A DNA stretch of 64,000 bases from Gigaspora margarita (Eukaryota; Glomeromycota; Glomeromycetes; Diversisporales; Gigasporaceae), in the NCBI GenBank assembly GCA_009809945.1, contig WTPW01000199.1, forward strand, positions 253,620 through 317,619, in the 5' to 3' direction. Shown here piece by piece: positions 48,531 to 58,330 of the stretch. Position numbers and translations under genes: made by a program. The notes under the pieces are model-generated. The model was not told the DNA's origin. It did no database searches and worked only from the letters and a program-made list of their open reading frames with translations. Numbering within the stretch: position 1 is the stretch's first letter; each line of letters opens with the position of its first letter.

Positions 48531-49061
48531 TTATTTTTTTAAATTATATTTCTTTTTTTTAATTCATTTTTATTTTTAAACTATTTTATTTTACTGAACC
48601 CAAACATGTTCATGAACTTTCGAACCGAACCCGAACTGAACCCAGACTTGGTTTAAAAGTTCAATACTGAACTTGGACTGAACTAGATTTTTAAAATTAA
48701 GTCTGGTTCGGGTTCAGTTCGAATTTGGACCAAACTCGAACTCAACCCAATGTTCAGTTTGGTTCAGTTTTTAGGAACACTAGCATATTGTGCTTAGATT
48801 TGATTAGCAAACTTCAATTATCATCATTATATGAATTATTAAACATTTAAGTGCAAAAAGGGAGATTGAATTCATTTTTTTAAAAAAATTTAATATATCA
48901 GCCCTAAATTTCAGTCAGGTTCAGGTCAGGTCAGGTCGGGTCAGGTTCAGTTCAGGTTGAAGCTCTAACCCGAAAGTTTTCAACCTGACCTGACCCGAAG
49001 TTTTGAGTCGAGTTCGGGTTGGCTCATAACCTGATCCGACCTGACCCGTTCGGAGCACTAA

Positions 49062-49098
49062 TAGCAATGCACGAGGCCTTCGGCCACGTGCTTTTGCT
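49062..49098. repeat. GC-rich hairpin
   Basis: TAGCAATGCACGAGGCC, loop TTCG, then GGCCACGTGCTTTTGCTA. Strong stem of about 16 bp closed by a TTCG tetraloop, directly at the right border of the 5.7-kb hAT-type element. Function unknown. Confidence 0.7.
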
Positions 49099-50220
49099 AT
49101 TATCCTGCTGATACTTATGTATCTGTCAAATCATGCCAGATAACAAGAAAGTATGGGTGAGCTGATTGGTCTGGTATTATATGTAAAATACCTATTCTAA
49201 AAAATTATGTCATACTGATCGCTATAATTCCTAACCTAACCTTAATATATAAAACCAAAGCAGTGGTACGGATTTTAAAAGGAGTAATTTACACATCAAA
49301 AATACCAATTTAAATTTTGATTATACTAATCATCTAGTCTTTTAAGGTAATCAAAAATGTGATGATATATTATACATTTTGATATCACAAGCCTACCCAT
49401 TTGTATAGACTCTTATACGAAAAAAGTAGTACAATTTGTTCTTTACACAATTTTGAACCATTATTCAAAAGGATAAATACGAACTACTGTTGTGGTTACA
49501 CCAAAAAATGTTTTCTAATAATTTTAACTGACTTGATCTACTTATTGAATTTCATTCTATCCTGAAACTAGATTTTCTCCTATAGTCATGAGACTTGAGG
49601 ATATTTATATACTAGAGTTTTTCACACATTTGAATCTTGTTTTTGATACGACCATAAAAACGCTAAAGTATTTATTGTACCATCCTAGTCATGATCTGAT
49701 AACCTTCATTTAGTAGTACGTATAACAATAAGATTTGATCATAATTGTCAAATTTAGTTAATTCTTTCTAGAACATATTAATTACGTACGTACGTCGTAC
49801 GTACCCTCAATATTCTTTATCTGTTAAATGTATTGATATATATTAAATAAAAATTAAAAATCTCACAATCGTAGGTAAATTTACATGTAGTTCATAATAT
49901 ATCATCTTGAAACCGCTATAAAAGCATTTAAACATAACCATTAAATTTCATTTGTTGGATTCGTCTTAGTGAGACGTTCATTTTGGTAGTAAAACCATCA
50001 AAAATGGACCAGTGAATCAAAATTTATTTATTATTAAATATTGTATATGTATATAGCATGCATACGTGCATGCACACAGCATATCATGCGCATACATGCA
50101 CAGAAAAATGCCTTTTAGCCCATCTCTAATAGAATTTTTTACTGATCATAGTTTAGATAGTAAACCTATTGTAAACTATTGTGTCATAAAAATAAAATAT
50201 ATAGTTCTGGATCCTCTTGG
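49099..50220. other. AT-rich intergenic DNA
   Basis: No gene. GTCAAATCATGCCAGATAAC at about 49128 is the complement of GTTATCTGGCATGATTTGAC at about 35932, on the other side of the transposon stack. Near 49960 a partial copy of the GTCTTAGTGAGACG palindromic motif occurs. Confidence 0.4.
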
Positions 50221-50454
50221 TAGGGGTGTGAATCGATTCTATAATAATTGTTTTAATCGTTGATCGAATTAGAATCGATTCTCATATCTGGACAAACGAT
50301 TTATGGCGGTTTGCAAAAAGGTGTGACCCCATGATTTTCATGATGATGATGCGGAGAATCTTTGAGATTCTAAATAGGGAATATAAATTTAAGAATCATT
50401 AAAAATCCGTAAAAAATTATATAATTATTTGATCAGTGATTATATAATTTATAC

Positions 50455-50884
50455 ATATAATAAATACTTTTTTCGCGTTATTCCGCAATAAGCTAATGAA
50501 CGGCACATAGTAGAAATTGAGACATTTTTGCCACATCGGATTTCCATTTGTTCAACAATTTCATCAAGATACACATCTGGATTTTCTTGAATAATGTTTC
50601 GTAAAATCTAGTATATATTATAATATATAGTATAAATTTACTAATACAGTAATATAATATAATAAATAACCCAAATTCATGTCACTTCGATTAAAAATTT
50701 TATGTTATCCAGGTATTTGTTTCCATGGATTTGTTACGGTTCCCCATTTTTTATATAATCGTAACACTTTCTTTACCAAACCTTTACTAATATAAAGAAG
50801 ATTCGTAATTAGCAATATTGAATAATTATCATAATATAAAAAAACTATACGTCATTTCAAGTCATCACTATACGCAGGAGGCAT
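50455..50884 (-). pseudogene. Tc1/IS630-like transposase N-terminal fragment
   Basis: From ATG at 50882-50884 it reads MPPAYSDDLK, a TGA (50852-50854), then RIVFLYYDN, ISKGLVKKVLRLYKKWG and TVTNPWKQIPG. After a probable intron it continues ILRNIIQENPDVYLDEIVEQ and ISTMCRSLAYCGITRKK. This is the paired helix-turn-helix DNA-binding part of IS630/Tc1-type DDE transposases. The catalytic DDE domain is absent. Pseudogene by stop codons and truncation. Confidence 0.75.
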
Positions 50885-51160
50885 TATGATATTTATTGAA
50901 TTAGAATATAAATACAGAAATACAATATAACGATTATACATACTGTATATGATAATAAAGGAAAACATAATGCGAATATTAAATTTTTACTATATATCAT
51001 GTAATTTATTATACAGTATTTAATAAATTTTTACTGTACATTATGTAATTTGTTTTGTTTTGATAAATTATATAAAATACCGATCATCAATGCCTGTATA
51101 TAAAAATCTTCAAAATTCTCCAAGAATCGAAAAATCGATCGATTTCGCATGATTTCACAT

Positions 51161-51314
51161 GGGAAAAAGCTACCGACACAGCAGCACGTGACTTATCGAC
51201 ACAGCAGTGGCCCGAGTTAGGGTTAGGTTAGGGTTAGGTTAGCGGGTATTTTAGGTAATGCTAGTCATTGCTGTGTCGATAAGTCACGTGTGTGCTGTGT
51301 CGGTAGTTGTTCCC
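51161..51314. mobile_element. 154-bp MITE with a telomere-like core
   Basis: The arms are TACCGACACAGCAGCACGTG, then ACTTATCGACACAGCA, and their complement on the right (TGCTGTGTCGATAAGTCACG, then TGTGCTGTGTCGGTA). The flanks TTCACAT (51154-51160 and 51315-51321) are a direct duplication. The centre (51216-51242) is GTTAGGGTTAGGTTAGGGTTAG-like, a variant of the TTAGGG telomere repeat. Confidence 0.82.
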
Positions 51315-52179
51315 TTCACATGACATCATGATCTGCAGAGGTCACACCTTTCTGCAAACCGCTATAATCGTTTCTACAAATGATTAAATATTTTGAAATC
51401 GATTCTAGATTTAGAATCGATTCTAAAGAATATAATCGTTTTATATTATCTATTTAGAAGACTAAAATTTTAATAAAATGTTCTCTGCTTTTAGATACGT
51501 ATTTAAGAAAAAGTAATGCTGTGTTTACATTTTGTTATTAAAAATATTAAGCCCATAGTTTGTATTTAGCCATTTTATAATGGATGTGTTTTGTTAATGC
51601 GAATGTTAATGCGCATTATTTTATTTATACTTTAAATTGATAGTTTATACTTAGCCATTTTATAATGGCTATGTTTGTTATTAATAATATGTATTATTAT
51701 TTATATAATTTGTTTTAAAGCGCAAATCCTGTTGTAAATACTGAATATTCTATTTAATTAAGTTCTGATGTAGCTTTAAAACAACCAAAAACTTTGTAAC
51801 TGCTTCATATTATTTGTAAAACTAAATAACTTACAATATTAAATAATAAAAAACAGAATCTAATCGGGCAACTAAATACAGGAAATAATTATAAAAATTT
51901 AGAATTCGATCATCGATTTTAAAACGATTTTGAGGTTTCGATCATCGATTTTGATTTTTAGAATCGATTCGCATCCTGCCTCTTGGCATGCATTAACTTG
52001 ATGCAAAGCCATTTTTAATTGCTTCGAAATAGCTAATAGCAATAAAGTTCAAATTTCACTCTGGAACATGTCAAGAGGAATCCGAAATTATATTATAATT
52101 TTATAGAGACACTGGTTCAGAACAGTGTTTGGCCAAAATTTCCTCCTAGAGTCCGAAACGTTTTCGGCCCTGGAGTTTT

Positions 52180-52340
52180 GGTATCGCCCAAAGTCCGAAA
52201 CTTCCAAAATCGGCGAAACTTCGAAATTTGCTACTTCTGAAATGGGCGAAACTTCCGAAATGGGCGAAACCTCTGAAATGGGTGAAACCTCTGAAATGGG
52301 CGAAACCTCCGAAATGGGCAAAGCCTTCTGAACTGGGCGA
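52180..52340. repeat. 18-bp minisatellite
   Basis: Five to six tandem copies of GAAATGGGCGAAACCTCC with small changes, flanked by less regular copies. Unit length is a multiple of 3, so reading frames stay open on both strands and give repeated hexapeptides (for example SEMGET). Not considered a gene. Confidence 0.85.
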
Positions 52341-52380
52341 AGCCGAATTTTCCGAACTTACGAAGCATAGTGAATATATA

Positions 52381-52561
52381 CAGTCAAACCTCCATATATG
52401 CATCCCCCTTGTAACCGATCATAAGTGTGCATTTGTAGAGGGTATGCATTTATAGAGAGTAATTTTATAAGAGTCATTACTAGTCGGGACTAAGATATAA
52501 GGTGCAATTATAGAGAGTGTGCATTTATAGAGTGTGCATACAGTATACGGAGATCTAACTG
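52381..52561. mobile_element. 181-bp pogo/Tigger-type MITE, TA target
   Basis: Ends CAGTCAAACCTCCATATATG and the complement of GTATACGGAGATCTAACTG. TA occurs on both sides (52379-52380 and 52562-52563). Between the arms, TATAGAGRGTGTGCATT words recur. Confidence 0.8.
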
Positions 52562-52912
52562 TATATAAAAAAAAAAATTAAAAAAAAAGTTTAATTTAAA
52601 ATTAACTTATGGTGAATTTCACCATAGGTTTTCAGGTCACATGAGTTTCATCGGTGCATATTTGATTGAGTGTAATATATTATGTAATTAAAATTCCGGT
52701 GAATTTCACCATGCCGAATGTAAATAATGATGTAATCGATCTAGAGTATATAATGATAACGATAATAATAAGCGATTTCGAACGTGATCATACCTTTACC
52801 AAGCGTTTTGTAAAATAGTAAAGGCAAGACTTGTATATGATTAATCGAACAGTTTAATTAATAAAAACACAAGAACAAGTTATACTTATCATTATAATCA
52901 ACTCAACCTTAT
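52562..52912. other. 5' flank of the MULE pseudogene
   Basis: AT-rich. Contains two copies of the palindromic word GGTGAATTTCACCAT (about 52610 and 52700). Terminal inverted repeats of the MULE were not identified. Confidence 0.35.
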
Positions 52913-55289
52913 GGATGATATCGACTGGAACTCTTTTTATAACATTTCTTAATAATAACGGCTTGGAAGATATAAATTGTCCGTTTTCCTTACCTAGTTC
53001 TGGATTTTCTAATGATAATTCTACCGATATGAATATTATACCCTTTCTAGATATGAAAATAACAGTCTAGTTAATATAAATCCGTTTTCGCCATTTTCTG
53101 AATCCAACAATGATCGTTCACCATCTGTTATACCTGGAAATAATGCCTCGCTTAATGACGATAATAGCGATTCAGTCAATAGTGATATGAGCTTTTCTGA
53201 ATGTAATAGTAATGATAATGCTGCTGATTTAAACGCTTCCAGATATCAATATAACCTTCATTCATGTGGGTGCCTGTTTTGACGATTGGCCATCAGTTGA
53301 TAACTTTATGCATAGTTATTGCTTAGAACGAGGCTTTGGGTATCAAATTTTCTGTAATGATAAAGATTCAAATGATCCTAGTATTACTCACCAGAAACCT
53401 TACCGCTGTTCTTCAAGTGACATTTATGATGCTCAAAAAGTAATCGATCAAAATTCACATTGTTTATGTGGTACTATAAAAACATACTGCAAATGGTATT
53501 GCAATTTTTCATTTCCCAAAACTGCTTTTCGAATAAAATGAACAACATTTCAAGATACACATAATTACGAAACTACTACGAACTTAGTCCTGCGCAGATA
53601 TTTGATATTAGTGCTAGATATCAACGTTTTAACAATAAAATGATTCAGGATATTAAATTTTTCAGATTGCAAGGTTGCGCCTATTACTCAATTGGAAATA
53701 CTTAAAAAAATATCTGCAGCATGTGTTTCATAAACATGATGGATATAATGCAATTTATAAATTGCAACAAAATGATGAGAGACTGGATTCTATTTCTTTG
53801 CTTAATAGTCTTTTTGAAAAATGCCTTTGGATCCACGTTGGAAGGTATTTATTAGGCATTCTGGCAATGAACATCATCTATCAGGTGTTTTTTGGATGTC
53901 ACCTTTGCAACAGGAATTATCAGTGTTTTTCTGATATAGTACTTAACAATAACACATGCAAGACTAATAAATACAACATGTATCTGAGTGTTTTTATAAT
54001 AAAAGATAATTCTGGAAAATTTAGAAATGTGGCAAATGCATTGTTAGAGGATGAGCTTTTGTCAACATATGTTGGGGTTTGCAGTGCTTGTTAAAAGCAA
54101 CAAATCATGAAATTCCAAAATCATTCTGAACTGACTTCAAACCTGGCTTAATTAGTGCTACTTATCAAGTTTTTCCAGATACATATCATTTTTATTGCCT
54201 ATTTCATATCTGGCAAAATATAATTAAACACCTTAAAGTATCTTTGGGATCGAATTTCAATGAATTTAAAAAAGCCTTTTTTACATGTTGAAATGCATTG
54301 AGTGTAGAGATCTTTGAACAGTAATTGGAATTTAAGGTAAAACATTTCCTGAATGTGAACATTACATGGCCAAAAATTGTATGCTAATTGAATCAGTTGG
54401 GCCAAAGCTTATGCACCACTCCAATTTAATGCTGGTATTCAGAGCATGCAAAGTGTTGAATTGTTTAATGCTATTATTAAAAAGTCTTTGAATAATACAA
54501 GCACACTCTGTGAAGTTGAGGAAGCAATTAATAACAGACATGAGGCTGAAATTAGATATTGCAAGTTAACAAATATTATAACATTGCATTCTACAATTGG
54601 ACTACATATATTTCGTCTTAGTCTTTTCAAATATTGACATAATTCTTGTTAATTTTTTATCACCTCTATTACAATAATTTCAAATCTTACAGTCTTTTAC
54701 TTATAAAGGATGATTAGAGCATTTGATATCTGAAGTATGTTCTTATGTTAAATTAAAGTAATATTGCATATAAAGCTAAAATATTTATATATTCTATTTA
54801 GGAATTGTATCCTGACATTATGAAAGATAATTTTATAGAAGATATAGTTGATGAACTACAAGCTACATTAAAATCTTTTTTAAGTAGTATTAATACATCT
54901 AAGATTATTGAAATATGAAAAATTCATCATATAGAAGGTCTTTCTAATAAAGTCAATCGGGTGGGTCTTTTTAATGATAGATCTCACATTTGTACCTGTC
55001 TGGAAGCAATTACAAAAGGAATTATCTGTTATTATTTTTGGTGAGTTATGCTTTACTCTAATATTGCAAAATTTCATATTAGTATAATACCAATTCGATT
55101 GTATAAGGATAGTATTTTGGTGAAGTTGGATGAAGTTTTTGAAAATTTACTAGTCCTTATAGCATTAAAATCATCAGCTAATAATCCAATTCAAGTGAAT
55201 TTTACTCTTGAAAATGTATAAAATTTCCAAGGCACTAGCTTTGAAAAAACATTTGTAATATTGTTTTTCAAAGAAATAGATTTGGAATA

Positions 55290-55556
55290 CACTGGCCAAA
55301 ATTAAAACATTTAGTAATAAATCAGAAAAATTCAGTAACAAATCAGTAAACATTCAGCAACTATTCAGGTACCGATTCCTGCCACTCAGTTGCCACTCAG
55401 CTACCATTCAGTAAAAATCCAGTAATATATTACTAAATTATTACTGATTAGTAAGCTGAGTGGCAGGAATCGGTACCTGAATAGTTGCTGAATGTTTACT
55501 GAATTGTTACTGAATTATTGCTAATTTATTACTGAATGTTTTAATTTTGACCAGTG
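55290..55556. mobile_element. 267-bp MITE with ~100-bp arms inside the MULE
   Basis: The left arm begins CACTGGCCAAAATTAAAACA and the right arm ends with its complement (TGTTTTAATTTTGACCAGTG). The arms match over about 100 bp, including GCAACTATTCAGGTACCGAT, with few changes. ATA occurs on both sides, consistent with a TA-type target. It interrupts the MULE sequence just after the SWIM-like region. Confidence 0.85.
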
Positions 55557-55716
55557 ATAGCCTCTTCAACAGTTAAAACAGCAGTTAACATTGCATTAGA
55601 AACAAAGAGTAATAATGAAATAATCCAATTATTAAAGACCTTTATTTTAGCAAAACAAAATAGCTACAGTAAGGATAATTCTAAAAAGGTACAAAGTATT
55701 AATAATGATAGTACAT

Positions 55717-57785
55717 CACCAAAATTTGTACGGAGATTATTATCAATTTTTATCAGTTATTGGCTAGTAATTGATTAAAATCTCTCTGACGAGGACTATC
55801 GATTAAGTTAGTAATTGATTAAAATCTCCCTGACGAGGACTATCGATTAAGTTAGTAATCGATAATAATCAGTAATAATCGATAGTAATCAGATTAAAAT
55901 CACGAATAATAATTCAATCAATACTATTATACTTTATACTTATTTTCAAATGTTTTATAGGTTTTCGCATATTTTCACAAGGTTTCGTATTTTAATATAA
56001 AATTTATATTTTTTTATTTATTATAATTATTATAATTATATTTTAAATTAAATATATTATTATACATTCTTTACAACAAAAAAAAATAAAACTGAAACTG
56101 AAAAAAAATGAAACAAAAATAAAAATATTTTAAACTACTTCACACTTCGTCGCATAATACTAGCTCTATATATTTATTTTTCTCGCCTGCAGTTAGCTAT
56201 TATTTNTCTTCTTTGTTTTAACTATTATATTCGCTTATATTTGATACTTTCTAAAAATAGTAAAGAAGTAAAAAAATAACAAAAAAAACCAAAACAAAAA
56301 AATAGTAATATTGTAAACTACTTTCGCTCTTTGTCGCATAATACTAGCTAGTTCTACAGACTTATATTCGCTTATATTCGCTTATATTTGCTACGTTCTA
56401 AAAAGTGTAAAAAAGTAAAAAAATAACAAAAAAAATGAAAACGAAAAATAATAATAACTTAAACTACTTTCACACTTCGTCGCATAATACCAGACACACT
56501 TATTTTCCTCACCCTCAGTTAGCTATTATTTCTCTTCGCTCATTTTCACTACTTTCTAAAAATAGTAGAGAAGTAAAAAAAAAACTATTTCTCAGAAGCG
56601 TAGGAGTTTTTGAAATTGTTGGAGAATCTAGTAGGTTCTTGCAAAGTGGCAGAGAAGTTAGAGTTGGTGTTCTTGTAAGTGCCAGAAAGTTAGGTTGTTT
56701 CTTGCAAAGTTCTGAAGAAAGTCAAGAATAAATAAAATAAAATAAAAGTAAAAAAATAAGTAAAAAAAAAAAATAACTGAAAAACAAAATATGCAAGCAA
56801 ACTTAATAAAAAAAATAAATGAAGCCCCAAATCTCTATTTTTCTGAAGTAAGAGTTCAAATTCAGAAATTGTCAAAAGCTAGTTGTGTTTTGTAAAGTGC
56901 TAGATTATCTTGCAAATACTTGCGAATACTTGCGCCTAACTAATTTATTTCTCTAAAGAAGCGTGTTTTTACAAAGTACTAGAATAAAATAAATTAATAA
57001 AAAAAATTTAAAAAAAAAATATAAAAACAAAAACAACAAGTATCAAACGAGAAAATAAATAAGCAAAACCTTGTGAAACTTGTGCCTAATTAAATCATTT
57101 CTCTAAAGAAGCGTTCTTGAAGATTTAGAAGAGTTCTTGCAAAGTGTCAGAAGTTTGAGTTAGCTTGTAAAGTCATATTGGTGTACTTGCATAGAGCTGA
57201 AAAGTTGTAGGTTTCTTGCAAAAGGGTGGTTTTCTTGTAAAGTGCTAAATAAAATAAAAAAAATTAAAAAATAAAAAAAAAACAACGAAACAAAAAAACA
57301 AAATGAAAATAAAAAAAAACAAAACAAAACAAAAAAAAACATTGTAGAAGATCTAATTTATAAACAAAAGATCTAATCTGATTGTGTAATACAAAATTTT
57401 ATCAATCCATCATACAAAATTTCAAACATTTCGCAAATATAGTCCAATGCACGCTTGGTATGATGCAGGTTATAGATCGCTTGGTTTCACAGTTCTAAAA
57501 TATTGTTAAAATGTTTTGAACCATTTCGAAACTACTACTGTAATTTAAAAAATAAAAACAAAATATGATAAGTGGTGCTTTATACCATAATAAATACGAT
57601 AACTATCGATTAGCAGATGTATAATGATTTATATTTTAATTATGATATTTATCAATTATAAATATATATCGATTTATAACAAGTTAATCAATATATAATG
57701 ATTAATTTTAATCGATATAAACTGATTATGCATTATATATCGATATATAGCTACTTAAAATATTTCATGATATATAATTGCTCTG
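55717..57785. repeat. ~2-kb dispersed repeat inserted in the MULE, copy 1
   Basis: Begins ATCACCAAAATTTGTACGG and continues with TATCAGTTATTGGCTAGTAA, GACGAGGACTATCGATTAAG (twice here), and a CTACTTTCGCACTTCGTCGC-type block. The same order recurs at 63521 to the window end. The middle (56080-57350) has imperfect repeats of A-rich tracts with TTCGTCGCATAATAC and TTCTTGCAAAGTG. Right of about 57785 the MULE frame resumes. No protein was recognised inside. CAAAATTTG sits at both junctions but is also present in copy 2, so it may be part of the element. Confidence 0.65.
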
Positions 57786-58164
57786 CAGCAAAATTTGATC
57801 AATGAAACAAATGATCTACATGTTACTAAAATTAGAGGTGCTCCTAATTAGAAAAGAATTAAAAGTGCTATAGAAGTATCAAAGAAAAAAAATGTAATGC
57901 ATGAAATTACAAATAACAATAGTCAAGAAAATTGTAATAAGAAATCAAGCTCAAGATCACAACACAAATGTTTGCTATGTGAAACACCTGGACATTATCA
58001 AAAAAAATGTTCAAATACTAAGAACAGTAATTTTTTGCTTATATCAATAGATCTTGAATAGTAGATTCTGTTATTAATTTTTATAGTTTTTTGAACTCGA
58101 TTTATGTGATGTTAAGATGAATATTATAATAATGGGTCATTCATCTATAAAAGCAAACAATACA

Positions 58165-58330
58165 AGAGTGTGGCAATCTAGAAAAGTGGTCAGGTTATCA
58201 CCCTCAGGCGGCAGGTCAAAAGTTCAAATCCCACTGATGATGATAATGAAAATTAGACCTGTGTTATAGTAATTGTGGCTCATATCAGTTGGGTAAAAAA
58301 CCTGTAACCTTGGTTCTACTATCTTGAATA
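58165..58330 (+). mobile_element. possible tRNA-derived SINE
   Basis: A stretch with tRNA-like polymerase III boxes: an A-box-like TGGCAATCTAGAAAAGTGG (about 58171) and a B-box-like AGTTCAAATCCCA (about 58220), spaced about 50 bp as in a tRNA. It does not fold into a clean tRNA by eye (the acceptor stem does not close). SINE head is inference; the 3' border is uncertain. Confidence 0.4.

Larger units (their letters stand above)
44530..48782. mobile_element. hAT-type element, 4.25 kb, carrying large palindromic cargo
   Basis: Ends TAGTGTTCCGAAGTTGGG and the complement of TTTTTAGGAACACTA. A perfect 8-bp duplication GCATATTG lies at 44522-44529 and 48783-48790. Subterminal repeats of GGTTCAG and GGGTTC words are present on both sides. 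Inside are a ~65-bp tandem repeat, two palindromic minisatellite arrays, a ~776-bp foldback and a Harbinger-type MITE. No transposase found, so despite its size it appears non-autonomous. Confidence 0.88.
43327..49060. mobile_element. hAT-type element, 5.7 kb with nested contents
   Basis: Ends TAGTGCTCCGAATCAGGT and the complement of ACCCGTTCGGAGCACTA. Flanks ATATCAAC (43319-43326) and ATAGCAAT (49061-49068) agree at 6 of 8 positions, a possibly decayed duplication. Both subterminal regions are made of GGGTC/GGTTC repeats (for example GGTCGGGTTCGGGTCGGGTC). It begins within a few bases of the retrotransposon's right end. No transposase recognised; about 1.5 kb remains once the nested element is removed. 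Confidence 0.8.
50221..51978. mobile_element. hAT-type element, 1.76 kb, composite
   Basis: Ends TAGGGGTGTGAATCGATTCT and the complement of AGAATCGATTCGCATCCTG. A perfect 8-bp duplication CCTCTTGG lies at 50213-50220 and 51979-51986. GAATCGATT words recur in both subterminal regions. Inside, GCGGTTTGCAAAAAGGTGTG (about 50309) and CACACCTTTCTGCAAACCGC (about 51342) form an inner inverted pair. It holds a transposase fragment and a MITE. Confidence 0.88.
52913..58061 (+). pseudogene. FAR1/MULE-type transposase pseudogene in three pieces
   Basis: A Mutator-like DDE transposase with FAR1-type DNA-binding domain. In order: MDDIDWNSFYN (52913), FDDWPSVDNFMHSYCLERGF (53277) leading to a Cys/His-rich FAR1 domain ending WYCNFSFPK, SPAQIFDISARYQRFNNKMI (about 53583), HKHDGYNAIYKLQQNDERLD, FSDIVLNNNTCKTNKYNMYL (53930, DDE region with first Asp), TDFKPGLISATYQVFPDTYH (54130), SWAKAYAPLQFNAGIQS (54400), ELYPDIMKDNFIEDIVDEL (54800), a SWIM-like zinc finger CTCLEAITKGIICYYFW (about 55000), and, after two insertions, a C-terminal zinc knuckle CLLCETPGHYQKKC (about 57970) ending at TAG 58059-58061. 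Many stops and frame changes. Insertions: a MITE (55290-55556) and a ~2-kb repeat (about 55717-57785). Confidence 0.85.
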
